This document shows positions 1-11,197 of a stretch of 64,000 nucleotides of DNA, in pieces; the first letter of the stretch is position 1; each line of letters starts with the position of its first letter. The DNA is from Polytrichum commune. Lineage: Eukaryota > Streptophyta > Polytrichopsida > Polytrichales > Polytrichaceae. The translations under genes and the position numbers were made by a program. Under the pieces are notes generated by a model. That model had not been told where the DNA came from and searched no databases. It was given only the letters and a program-made list of their open reading frames with translations. Where the stretch lies: contig OX485805.1 of NCBI GenBank assembly GCA_950295325.1, positions 13,302,501-13,366,500 of the forward strand, in the 5' to 3' direction.

Positions 1-1427
1 GGAAACCTTACCATGCACATATTTAGCTATATTTGAAAACAAGTATACTTTACCATGCAAACAAGTTCTTGGCTACAAATGTGAATGTTGAAAAACAAGT
101 TGAAGGAGTTTGGGGAAAATTCCCACTCACCCACCCTTGCATTCCAATAAAGAAGAGTTTGAAAGGTTTGGCCTTTGAAAAGAGGAAGTTCAGCTTTGAA
201 AGAAGTTTTGAAAAGTCAGCTCTCTCTCTCTCTCTCCACCGTGCCTACAACAATGTCAGTGCGTTGAGGAATTGCAAGCCCAAACCAACCGCCACCATGC
301 CTTCCACACCACTTGGTGCAATGACATTGACCCCCAACCAATCACATGGTTGGCCTTGTGAATGCATCCACCTTGCCCCCCCCCCCCAAACTATTGCATG
401 GGAAGAGGTCGCATTTACTTAGTTGAGTGACCAAGTTGGATGGGGACGAGAATATGTCTTGAAAAGGTGCTACAATTATACCTTATGGATGTTTGTAACA
501 AATAAATTCAGCCTGGAAAATGAGTGAGATTCGGGTGAAACACCGTCACTAAATATTACGAGAACGGAACGACTGATAACAAATGAATAAATGTTATGTT
601 AGTTAGATTATTTGTTGGATGGTTTCAAAAGACTCGGTTTAGAGAATTGTGCCAGATTGAAACGTTGTTGCGTTTTACTTGTCCCACATGGACCATCTTT
701 GCATCGAAAGGGTCCTCGATCTCATTCCCACCATGCACGAATGACATTGGAGACGAGTGACGATGGGGCCTTGGAAACACTTCCTAAAGCCGCTCCGCGT
801 CGAGGGCCAATGAGGCGCCGCCACGTCGTTCCTCCACAACTTCTTTAGGTGGTGTGTTGTGGGATGCAAGTACTTTGTACCTTTTCCGACCTTTTCCCCC
901 CCTTCTCAAACATTGTGTTGCGAGACTATGTTATTGCCGAGGTGCTTCTAACTTATGTATTCTTCTTTGGCGTTGTGCTCTCATGGCCTACTAGCCGTCA
1001 CTAAGTGGAGATAAACGTGAGCCAATAACAAGCACTCTTTCAACACAACCCATGTTTGTTGAATAACTAGGAACTGTTTCATTCTAGAAGATTCGGGCCG
1101 CTTTACAATAGGTGTGCGAAGTATTAGGTTCACATGTCTTCTATTATTTTATGAACGTGTTTCTCGAAATTTCAACCCGGATACGAGACCCAAAATAGTC
1201 AAAATGACTCAATTGGCCATTCACGACCACTATTTGGGCATATTGGTTGAGATCCTAGTGTTTCACGTTGACATCTTTTGGTGTGTGTGTGTTTTTTTTT
1301 CTTCTTTCTTCCTTCATTGACTTTATATATTCTCCACATTCCTCTAACACGATCAGTAAATTTTGTGATGTTTTGAGCGTCAACCAATTATTTCTCAAAC
1401 TCAACCGCTTCGTTTGTAACTGCATAG
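1..1427. other. Gene-free stretch
   Basis: I see no recognisable gene here. The open frames, the longest about 129 codons near the left end, have no family signature and show no splice-linked continuation. There are short CT and C homopolymer tracts near 220-235 and 376-387. The stretch ends where a Tourist-like element begins. Confidence 0.5.
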
Positions 1428-1430
1428 TTA

Positions 1431-2508
1431 GGGCCGGTTCAAACTATGGCTGTCGAAGTCGAGAGGCCGTGGGATTGAGTGGCCAAACTTTGTTGAGAGT
1501 CCAAAGAAATGAGCTGAAAATAGTCAATAAAATATAGTAAGTGGAGCCTTTAGCCGGGCATAGTGTGAAGCCTCCAAAGGCTAAGCCCAAAGTCCTAACC
1601 TTTGGCCATGAACTCCCACGGCCTCTCGACTTGGACGGTCATAGTGTGAAGCCTCCAAAGGCCGAGCCCAAAGTCCAAACCCAAAGGAGCATCCCACTTT
1701 ATTCCTTGCTCAAAATAACCCCTCCAATCTAATGGTCAAGATCTTGTCAATGATTGATATTTTAATGAAAAAAAGTTCGGCCTCTCGACGGAAGTTTGGG
1801 TCGAGCATTTTGCTCAAGAGGCCGAACTCTTGGCGCCATAACTTCCGAAAAGTGCTGCCACCTAGGCTCTTTTGGAGCACGGGTAGATCACTTAGTGCAT
1901 TTTAAAAACTACGTGCGGCATAATATAGAGAGGATTAAAATCATTTGAAATAAAAATTATAAAGGAATTCCAAATAATGAAGGGGCCATTAAATGTAGAC
2001 AATCCCATTATAAGTAAGTTAGATGGGTATAAAATGTGGGCCATTATTTTATTGTAAAATTAATATAGGGCCTGAAGATAAGGATCATAGAAGGTATGTT
2101 TAGTATGGTATGTAAATGGGTTTAGGACTCACGGGGATGGATGATAATTGGGATCTCCGTCTATCCAAAATTACTTAAAAGGAATATAGAGTACAAAAAA
2201 TAACAGTGACTTGGACAATTTAAGTAATGGAAGGGTGCAAACAAATGGGCCATTTTTGAAATTTAAGTAATTATAGGGAGGCTTTAATTCAGCCCTTGAA
2301 GGTAAATAGCCCCAAAACAAAAAAAAACCCAGCCGCACTTGGTGCACAAAAATGCCTTAGAGTGATCTACCCATGTTTTGGAGGCGACGTCCTTTGGACA
2401 TCGGCCTCTAGTGTGAAGGCTGAGAGGACGGACTTTGGACATTTATGCATTTTCATTGGTCCAAACGCTTCTCCTCTCGAAGTTTGGCCATAGTGTGTGA
2501 ACCGGCCC
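1431..2508. mobile_element. Tourist/PIF-Harbinger-like non-autonomous element
   Basis: The left end reads GGGCCGGTTCAAACTATGG. The right end, on the reverse strand, reads GGGCCGGTTCACACACTATG, so the termini are inverted repeats. Both ends are flanked by TTA (1428-1430 and 2509-2511), the target duplication typical of PIF/Harbinger and Tourist MITEs. The interior repeats a CCTCCAAAGGC/CCCAAAGTCC motif (about 1569 and 1651) and carries CGGCCTCTCGA motifs in both orientations. No transposase frame is visible, so it would need a helper element in trans. At 1078 bp it is long for a MITE. Confidence 0.75.
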
Positions 2509-2511
2509 TTA

Positions 2512-5408
2512 GTGTCACCAATTCTAATTGTCTTGCTCAATCCCGATTGTAAACCAAGGTATAGTATTGCCAACACTGAATCTTAATCCAACACTATTTG
2601 TCAATAATAAGATAAAACTAGATAGGTTATTGTGTGTTTCAAATAAGGATTAGTTTTCTTACATTAAGGGCAAGTAGGGTATTAACATTATAAGCATACG
2701 CCCATTTCTTGACTGATTCATGATTTGTGTATGTAGATTAAGATTTTGCTTGTTGAAATTGATATCGAGAATGCACATACATGAGAATCATACCTACATT
2801 TTGTATCCATGTGATTGTTATTCAATACAATGTTCCTTAATGGGGGGTCCATGTTCTCTAAAACTCAAAGTTTTGTGCATAAATCTCATGGAGCAACAAT
2901 TGTACGAGTTTAAAGTTTTGAGCACTCTCTTTAAACGGTCACACATGTCCTCAATTTGGAACTTAGAATGGTTAACATATTTTGTACACATCATCCAACC
3001 TCATTATACAACACGTCTTGTTTGTGTCCATTCTTAACAATGAGCCAAGTTCCATATGGCATCAAAGTACAAGTGTTTGATTAACAAAGGATGACCACAA
3101 AAGGCCTACGTACCTTATAATGGAGTGAAATGGGTTAGGTGCTTTATTGCGACTTGGATTTGTGTGCCGATAAGATGAGTTTAAATGATTGTGGTCCAAA
3201 TTTGTCAACATTTCAAGTTTTGAGGATGCTTATTTATTTAGCACCATAACCACATGGGAACATCGAATGCTATATTTAAGTTATTCTCATTGAATGATTC
3301 TCGAGTCTAAATTCTCGGTGAAAAGGGTAGGGTGTTTATATCAATATGAGATTATTAAAACCCTAGTTTAGGAGCATAAACATAAGGGGGGCACTTGATT
3401 TAGTTGATAGGTAGGCGGTTGGCATGGTTCATCTAGCTCATAATTGGACATGGTAATAATACATGGAGCAAAACAATTAACCCATTATGTATCTCAACAT
3501 CATTGGGGGGGGGGGGGTATGAGATTACATGGCAAAAGATTACGTGATGAGGACCAAGCACTCCCTTAGTTGAGGCCTTCAGAAAACTAAAGCAACCATA
3601 GTTGCAACCGGAGTACATGATTTAGATACCAACACATGAAACGTGAAAGCTCTCCATATAGAAAGTCTCTTCAAGAGGGGCCATACTTATAATTTTGTCC
3701 TCTTTCCGAGACACTTTACACATAACTTTAAGGGCCTACATTTACAAAACACTTGCATGAACTATGGAGCCTCTTTGCTCGCGCACTTTTGTCCCAATGA
3801 CGACCACGGCTCTTGAATGCTTAATGCATAATATGGGATCTTTGAGCAACAAAACTCGTTAATTTTTTGCACCCCAAACAAGCCCCCTCACATCCCATAT
3901 GGTTAAAGTGTATTGTAGAAACTAAGGTATGGTAGAGAGCTCTCTATTGAGACAAAAATGAATTTATCTCCCCTCAAGGTTGCCACATACCAAATCTACG
4001 ATGGTTGAGATCCTCTTGAATCCCAGTGGAAACTATGTTCCAACAATACATTGTTTATCCAGTTAGTGAGGGTGGGTTAAATGTGTGTGGGGGAAGTTAG
4101 TGCAGTTGAAATTAGTAGCGACCATAAGATCTAGGGTTTCGGGAGCCCAAAGTGTCAGAGTATTGGAAACTCTCAATGCAAGCTCTCTTCGGTTTTTTAA
4201 TGATAGGAGATGCCTCTAGAGTGAGTGGCGATGGCTAACAAGGAGTAGAAGAAACCTCTTCGAGCTCACCAAAACAAACCATGCACTCTACAAACACATG
4301 AGAACACGCACTACCGTTTCTTGAGACGTTCGGTAAATGAGCATGTATTCATGAATTTAGTATCGCTCCGTAAAAAATTCAGCCCTCGCTAATTTTGAAA
4401 TTTGACAAAATAGTGTGTGTTTTGGGGAATTACTACCACATGCATTAAATAAGACAATCAATGTACTAACGATGAAATAGTGCACCCTCTGCAGTAGTAC
4501 ATATAGAAGGATGTGCACAAATATTTAATTTGACCGGAACCACTTTCATGCTAGGCTATTTGCCTCTACTAAGAAAACAAAAAACATTTCACCTACACAT
4601 TTCATTAGGACTGCATGTAGTTGGGTCTCAACCTAACAAAAGTATTAGTATTATTTTGGCAAAGGGTGGTTGGTAATCAAAGCATTGGGACTTCATGCAC
4701 AAGCGTTTCATTGACACCACATGAGCATTCCAATGATGGAAGATGAGATCAACTCAAAAGGATGGGATTTTAGTGAAGGAGCTCATAAAGCTTTGCATTC
4801 GTACATATGTGGGTTGGAATCTCCCGGTACACCATTTAACGCAAAGCATGTGAGTTCTAAGCCTACATCAATTGTAAAGTGGCCAAAATCTTATAGAATG
4901 CAATACTTATACCAATTTGTTCAAGAATGTAAGTCGAGCACCACCATACATTGATAACCAACATAATTTACAATAGTCCACATGCCTTTTGTAATAAATA
5001 TCACACTAGTTTTTAAAAACTCACTTTCCATTCAACAAAGCATTGTGCATCTCGTACAAATCATGACTGGCATGTTTTTTTGGAACATAACGTTACTCAA
5101 CGACGTGGACCCTCATAATATAACAATGAGATGTTGGGGTTAAGTCTGAATATGGGTTTCCTGACATAGTTTACTGACATCTCATTGTACTATTTTGAAG
5201 GCCCATGAAACGAGAGTTGAACACCAAGTAATGTTATGATTAGTTATATAGAGGCATTGAGTATACATAAAAGACAAATAGATGGATAGTTAGATGTTTA
5301 GACTTGAGAGCGGATTGAAAGGAATAGGCACAATTAATGTTTAGAATCCACCAAGGGAGGGGAACCGCAAGACCAAGTATCCCAAAACTCTTAATAACAA
5401 TAGCTCAT
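2512..5408. other. Gene-free, AT-rich stretch with diverged repeat copies
   Basis: No coding signature is visible. About 4320-4440 matches, in inverse orientation, the segment near 36170-36300 (shared words such as TGAGCATGTATTCATGAATT against its complement). This part therefore includes a dispersed repeat copy. A G homopolymer of about 11 lies near 3506. Confidence 0.45.
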
Positions 5409-5411
5409 AAC

Positions 5412-5636
5412 ACTACACCATTCATGGTATTCAATGTCACTTACTATTTGGAGTTATGCAATGCTATAATTCTTTATTGAGAATGTAATATTTTACTAAG
5501 CAAAGTCATTTATGTTCTATAACATATGAACAACCTATAGAACCTATGTTAGTAAAAATTGGACTCTATAGTAAGGAGTTATTGCACTGCATAATTTCAA
5601 ATATTAAGTGACACCAAATACTATAAATGTTGTAGT
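5412..5636. mobile_element. Foldback MITE (ACTACA family)
   Basis: The two ends are long imperfect inverted repeats. The left begins ACTACACCATTCATGGTATT and the reverse-strand right begins ACTACAACATTTATAGTATT, and the similarity continues for roughly 65 bp. It has no coding capacity. Related copies lie at 25002-25574 and 38538-39065. The superfamily is unclear: the ACTACA start is reminiscent of CACTA elements, but I could not identify a clean target duplication. Confidence 0.6.
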
Positions 5637-5640
5637 AGGA

Positions 5641-6156
5641 TTATGGTGTTTAAAACACACTTGGCTTTTATACAAACCAAACTCTGTGTCATTTGAAAGG
5701 ACCATTTGGACGGTCACTTTTACACCCTAGTAATATGGCTCAAGGCCATAATCTTTTTTATTGTTTTGTGTCAAAACATGTGGTCACTTTGAGTTGCATG
5801 CACATATATGGTCACTCTGTAAGCTTAGTCATTTGGCCTCATTACCTAGGTAGATATTTAGAGCCTAAGATAGTCATGAGACCTAATAGTGTATTATAGT
5901 TTAATATAGTTTAATATACGAAATATTTAACTTTAGTCATCTTAAATAGCTTGGAAAATTTCAAAAAATCCCCATAGATATGGAAAATTATAAAATTATA
6001 AAATTTTCTTAAATATAATTAAATTCATATGAAACCTACATAAATTTACAAAATAGTTTTAATAAATTATCCTTTAGACATGTTAAATAGCTTGGAAACA
6101 TTTACAAAAAAATCATAGATATGAAAACCTATAAAGATTCTACCATTTAAAAAAAA
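5641..6156. other. AT-rich gene-free stretch
   Basis: No gene is visible. It contains an imperfect duplication of an AAATAGCTTGGAAA...ATAGATATGAAAA motif (about 5943 and 6085), then an A-run that abuts the long inverted-repeat element. Confidence 0.45.
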
Positions 6157-7312
6157 GGAATTGTTAAAACCACCACGCCTTTTGTTAATGCCACCACGCT
6201 CGTGATTTGTAGTCACGTCATTTGGGATTTTACGCGCGATGTCGGAGTATCTTAAATTAAACTAATCTCTTGGCGGGCCGGACGAGGGCCGCTATATGAA
6301 CCATTTATGGCGGGGGAAGATCTTTACTATATGCGGGCCGGTTCTAGGGGGCCGGACATTGGTGGGGCTCACTTATGCCGTCGGCCTCATGTCTTATTTC
6401 GGGGAGCCCACCTTTAGGCTCTTGTTGGGCTAGGCGGGCTCGGTGGCTACGTGGCTAGGCGGATTAGGCAACTAAGTATAATTCCTTTCTAGGCCTACTT
6501 ACTACTAAATAACTAGTTGCTTAGGCCTACTTACTACTCCCTCTGTTTCAAAATAAAATTGTGGTTTCTATTTCAGTGCGGGATTAAGAACAGTGACCGG
6601 ATTTGAACCACAATGCGCTTTTTAACCAAAATTGGGAGCTGCCGAAAAGTTGCCGACGTCTCTGTCATGCCCGGAGGAGGTCCGTAACGAAACCATGGTT
6701 TTATTCTGGCACGGAGTTTATGCAGAAACCATGGTTTTATTGTGAAACAGAGGGAGTACTAATTAACTAGTTGCTTAGGCCTACTTACTACTTAATAACT
6801 AGTTGGTTAGGCCTACTTACTACTAAGGCCCATCCAAGGGCCGTTGATCCACCAAGGTCCATCCAAGGGCCATAGTGGTCCTAGGTGGCGGGGGGGCACT
6901 AAGCAAGTAAGACTAAGCAACTAGTTAATTAGTAGTAAGTAGGCCTACGCAACTAGTTATTTAGTAGTAAGTAGGTCTAGAAAGGAATTATACTTAGTTG
7001 CCTAATCCGCCTAGCCACGTAGCCACCGAGCCCGCCTAGCCCAACAAGAGCCTAAAGGTGGGCTCCCCGAAATAAGACACGAGGCCGACGGCATAAGTGA
7101 GCCCCACCAATGTCCGGCCCCCTAGAACCGGCCCGCATATAGTAAAGATCTTCCCCCGCCATAAATGGTTCATATAGCGGCCCTCGTCTGGCCCGCCAAG
7201 AGATTAGTTTAATTTAAGATACTCCGACATCGCGCGTAAAATCCCAAATGACGTGACTACAAGTCACGAGCGTGGTGGCATTAACAAAAGGCGTGGTGGT
7301 TTTAACAATTCC
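6157..7312. mobile_element. Long terminal-inverted-repeat element, non-autonomous (Mutator-like?)
   Basis: The left arm starts GGAATTGTTAAAACCACC at 6157. The right arm ends with its complement at 7312. The arms match almost perfectly for about 400 bp, including a GC-rich block (GGCGGGCCGGACGAGGGCCG against its complement). The centre holds short tandem copies of TAGGCCTACTTACTACT and GGCCCATCCAAGGGCC. There is no open frame of note. Such long arms are typical of Mutator-like or foldback elements, but no clean 9-bp target duplication is visible because the flanks are A-rich. The left arm is interrupted by a nested Stowaway MITE. Confidence 0.75.
6537..6756. mobile_element. Stowaway (Tc1/mariner) MITE nested in the left arm
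   Basis: The ends read CTCCCTCTGTTTCAAAATAA and, on the reverse strand, CTCCCTCTGTTTCACAATAA. This is the classic Stowaway terminus. It is flanked by TA at 6535-6536 and 6757-6758. The opposite arm of the host element carries the uninterrupted sequence, so it serves as an empty site and fixes the insertion point and TA duplication exactly. Length 220 bp, no coding capacity. Confidence 0.9.
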
Positions 7313-8673
7313 CAAAATAAATACTAAGTTCATATGCAACCCAATTGTTTTTGCAAAGTACACAAGGACTCTATGTAGTAGTTGTGGAGTGACTTTGCAT
7401 GCAATAACTAGCTGCAAGAACTAAGTGCAATAACTTCGTTACCCAATAAGTCCATTACCTACTATTTATGTGCACATGTGATGTGAGTAGAGTTGATGGC
7501 TAATGACTTAAGTTGGGATGTATGAGGTCCTAGGTGCAAATCCCCTTGGCTTTCATTTCTCCGAGGCCAACAACCATGATAGCTATTATGTAGTTGCTTT
7601 TGAACTGTGGAAGGTCATGTGAAAAGTGGAAATTGAGACATGAATTACGTTGGCTCGTAAAATTTCAAGTTTTTTTTAACACCACTTGCGCACAGTTGGC
7701 TAATATGGAATAATGCATTTAAAGCATATGTGCAATGCAAAAACAACGTTAGTCTTAGCAACGTGGCCTCAAGGACAAAGTTTTCATTGAGGTACTTGAC
7801 ATATGTGGGAATGATTGTAGCTCAATAAAATAGTCATTTAGGCCCAGAGATCCTCCTAGTGTAACTAGGTTGTTGTCCATCCATTGGATGGACATATTGC
7901 TCCTACAAGACAAGCAATCACGAACTCACCAAGTGTTGTCGAGTTTTCAACACATCAAGACATCATGGTAACCGACATCCAAGGTTTTACCATAATCAAC
8001 ACAAGCTTTCTGCCACTTGAGCGCCCCATAGTTAGTCAGACCATTCCAAAGGATCTGTTGGCTCTACCACGAGGGAAGTGACGTAGAGGTGATCTCTAAA
8101 ATGAACCAAAATTTGACAACCAACCGGAATTGGCCACATATGTGTTAGTAACTCACTATTCAAGTGGAGTCCAATTGCAAATGAGCGTTGATCTAGAGTG
8201 GTCTATGAAATGAGCCAAAATTTCACCCTGGTCAAGCTGCATCCATACTGTGAGGTGCATAAGTTAACGTATTGGTGAAAATTGCAAATGAAGTCTAGAA
8301 CTTAAGTTTTTTTTTGTTTATTGGACATAATTACATTACGATATTCCTATTAAAAAGAAATGAAAATAAAAGCTTGAAACGATAAAAGAAACAACTTCCA
8401 ACTTATTCAGCGGAAATTGTGACTTCAACCTTAACATCCACTCATTGGGATATTAATAACCGTGAAAGAATGTGAAATTTATACTATGCCTAGTGAGGAA
8501 AAGACTTGCATAACATTACACAATTGTGGTCCGGGGTATTTGTGGGCCCAAAATAAGATAGACATGCTTGATTCATTTACGTATTTGAATTGGACACCTT
8601 TATTTGAGTGATACTTATGAGGTTCAGTGTGCTTTCAAGAATGAGTATACAAAAAAACACATGTCTTAAGAAA
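7313..8673. other. Gene-free stretch
   Basis: I see no coding signature or clear repeat boundary. Open frames are short and unrelated to any family I recognise. Confidence 0.45.
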
Positions 8674-8685
8674 TTGGACTACGTG

Positions 8686-8750
8686 TTTGTGGAATGAACA
8701 GACACTCCATTCACGTCGGTCCCTTTCTAGGGATCGAAGTTTCTTCTCTC
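8686..8750 (+). mobile_element. 5'-truncated SINE copy
   Basis: This 65-bp piece matches the 3' end of the complete SINE at 51865-52230 (shared pattern ACACT..ATTCACG.CGG.CCCTT...AGGGA.CG.AGTTTCT). It is flanked by a perfect 12-bp direct repeat, TTGGACTACGTG, at 8674-8685 and 8751-8762. That shows it inserted as a truncated copy by target-primed reverse transcription rather than decaying from a full one. Confidence 0.85.
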
Positions 8751-8762
8751 TTGGACTACGTG

Positions 8763-9690
8763 CCCAAAATATGATTAACCATTCTAGACTCATAGGTCAA
8801 CATAATTGGGGGGCAGTGTTCAAGTTTGAAGTGTGTACATGTATTTCAATGTGAAGGGCTTCAAAATAATCACACTTCACTCAGACTTTCAGACTTTTTT
8901 GCAACAATTCACAAAAAAAACTTGATATTGGTTGTTTTGTATTGAATATGGAAATAATATGATGTCTCACTATATTGAAGAAGTACATGCAATAAAATGA
9001 TGCACTAAAATTATTTAGATTCCCTACACAATGCACTTAATCATCATCCAACTCCAAAGGCAAAGCCTCTGGTTTTTGGTCGATTTCCAAGTGTCAGAAA
9101 TTCTAGCCCAATCTATATTTTCCATCGGAAAACTGCATAGTGACATTCGCATCATTGCATTCAATGTTTAAAGTTTCAATCGACTTTTGCAATCACTCAC
9201 CCAATTATGTTTGGAAAATCCACTTTCACATATAGCTATGCTTGCCAAGCCAAAGTTGCATTTAGTGTTGAGTCAAAGTTGTAGAGTTGAAATCGTAGGT
9301 GTTATTGGAATTTGGAAGTGTCTACTAGAGTGCCAAGATTGGAGTCCAACTACGTTTCTATTTGCAAATTGTAGCCATTGTATTTTGCGACAGGCGGTTT
9401 TTGGAGAGGCCTTCACTGTGAAGGGTGGAAACTTTGCAAAGCACATTTTTGTGAAGTGCCCCCCAAATAAAAAACCTTTTTCCACGGCCAAAATGGCATT
9501 TGAAAGATGTCGAAGACTTCAATACACTGCAAACATTGATGACCCCAACACCTATATGACCAATTAAGCAACATGAGAATCTTGACTTTGATAATGAAGA
9601 AGACATTCATATGAGCTCTGAAATTAAGAGGAAAGTGGCTACGGTCTCGACTTGGATTTGCTAACCATCTCGTACTAATCATGTGTTCCA
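8763..9690. other. Gene-free stretch upstream of the L43 gene
   Basis: An open frame at 9187-9567 (126 codons) has no recognisable domain and the opposite strand is equally open, so I do not call it. Nothing else stands out apart from AT-rich sequence. Confidence 0.4.
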
Positions 9691-9723
9691 CTTTTCCCGA
9701 CTAGTGGGCTAGTCGGGAAAAAG
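9691..9723. repeat. Perfect short hairpin
   Basis: CTTTTCCCGACTAG is followed by a 4-base spacer (TGGG) and its complement CTAGTCGGGAAAAG. The stem is 14 bp. It lies about 220 bp upstream of the L43 start codon. It may be a relic of a tiny foldback element or a promoter palindrome. The sequence alone does not decide. Confidence 0.6.
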
Positions 9724-9825
9724 TAACCATTTAAGACCCATCTACCTTACGATTGGAATTGACCCAGGAGCACGGGTGCGGGGACGTGGGTCCGGGTATC
9801 TGGGGGGTTTAGCAACGCGATTGAG

Positions 9826-9855
9826 CTAGGGTTTTGCGAGCTTCCATTAGGGTTT
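9826..9855 (+). promoter_or_regulatory. Two telo-box motifs in the L43 promoter/5' leader
   Basis: CTAGGGTTTT (9826-9835) and TTAGGGTTT (9847-9855) match the plant telo-box (AAACCCTA on the other strand). This element is known to be enriched in promoters of ribosomal-protein and other translation genes, which fits the downstream gene. It lies 86-115 bp before the start codon. Confidence 0.65.
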
Positions 9856-9940
9856 GCAGAGCTTGCAGGTGGGGGTTTTTCGATCTTGTTGTGCAAGCAA
9901 CCGGTGAGGAGGAGGAGGAAGGGAACATTGCAAAGTAGCG

Positions 9941-11197
9941 ATGGCGGTGAGGGGAGTCTGGCAGCTGAAGAAGCTCATTGTATGCTACTGTGATCACTCC
10001 GGCAGCAGCGCAGGCGCCAGGTGCGAGAGGACAAGGCTCGTGTCTGAATCTGTCGCGTTTCTTGCTGCGGATAGATAGATGTGTGGACGATGATGTTGGA
10101 TGTAGTAATTCTCGAGTTCTAGTGGTTGATACCCAATGGGGAGGTGGTGGTGTGCAGGGAGTTTATGGAGAGAATTTTTCCGAAGTTTCAGAGGCAGAAT
10201 CCGCAACTGGAGCTTGCCACTGAGCTGGTGCGAGGCCACCATCCTCACTTAAGAGGCCACTACGGTATTTCGATACATCTCAATTGAATTGAAGCATCTC
10301 AATTTAGAGTACATATAATTGCCCATGTCACCATTTCATTACTTTCTAACGTAGACGAGCCTATTACAGTTACCGGTTGCTTCCAGGAGGTTTGGCCTAT
10401 TCTGATGTGAAAAATCCATACGTCTCAATTGAATTGACAGCATTGACCGAGACTGAATTTTGCAGTGATGATCTTGCCTTGAAGTTTTGCTGATACAAGG
10501 GTTTTAGGTATTTCGAGGGCAATTACTTGCTCATGTCGCCATTTCGTTGCTTTTTAAGGTAGACAAGCCTATTACGGTTATTTCCAGGAGGTGTGGCCTC
10601 TTCTAAATTGCAATTAATCCATGAAAAAAAGCAGTCTTTTAACAAACTGTGTATGAATCCAATGCCATAAGAATGAGATCAAGGTGACTACACCTCAATT
10701 TGTGACGAATTTTCAAAGTGCAACTACGCGGCTGCCTGAAGTGGGTAGTGTTGAGTGGTGTTGAGTATCGACTTTCTGGGTATCCCAACCAATTAGCTAT
10801 CTCAAATGCTAGGGTTATGAAGAACGTTAGAATAATATTACAAGAAGAATATTGAACCATTTTGCACCCAAAAGTAGGTATCTGAATAAGACCCGTGTAC
10901 CTTAAATTGAAGTCCATTTGGTGATTGTGGTTTATGTCTTTTATGAGTTCCAATTGAGGTAGCGGTGTCAGCTGAAATCATGACCTGATACAATAATTTT
11001 CTTGTTGCCGTTGGTTGTTGCCAGTGAACAAGAATGAGAGGGTTGTGGACGTGAAGAACCAGAATGCTGAAGAGATCATGACACAGGTCATGCGATTGCG
11101 TAATTCAACTGGCAGGAAAGTTGTTAAGCTGAAAACACGGCATGTGACATTTAATCCAAGTATTCAAGGCACTTGGAGTGAAGACCTAAAAATTTGA
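9941..11197 (+). CDS. MRPL43: Mitochondrial large ribosomal subunit protein L43 (mL43)
   Basis: I read three exons: 9941-10020, 10158-10264 and 11025-11197. They join in frame to 119 codons plus stop, the usual length of plant L43. All introns are GT-AG. The protein starts MAVRGVWQLKKLIVCYCD. Exon 2 carries NPQLELATELVRGHHPHL and exon 3 carries RKVVKLKTRHV, matching the L51/S25/CI-B8 (thioredoxin-like) domain as I remember it. The family is a structural component of the mitochondrial ribosome large subunit, nuclear-encoded and imported. The start is the first ATG of the frame that gives the conserved N-terminus. Intron 1 is 137 bp and intron 2 is 760 bp. Telo-box motifs upstream suggest co-regulation with other translation genes. 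No defect is visible. Confidence 0.93.
10265..10600 (+). repeat. Imperfect direct duplication inside L43 intron 2
   Basis: A segment starting GTATTTCGA near 10265 recurs near 10507. Both copies continue through TTGCCCATGTC/TTGCTCATGTC, ATTTC.TT.CTTT, GTAGAC.AGCCTATTAC.GTTA and CCAGGAGGT.TGGCCT. Divergence is about 10-20%. It looks like an old local duplication within the intron. Confidence 0.6.

Noticed and set aside
6157-7312. Assigning the long inverted-repeat element firmly to Mutator
   Set aside because: A 9-bp target duplication could not be seen in the A-rich flanks, and no transposase is present.
9187-9567. 126-codon open frame with several overlapping minus-strand frames
   Set aside because: Both strands are open and no family signature is visible; probably chance or an old repeat.
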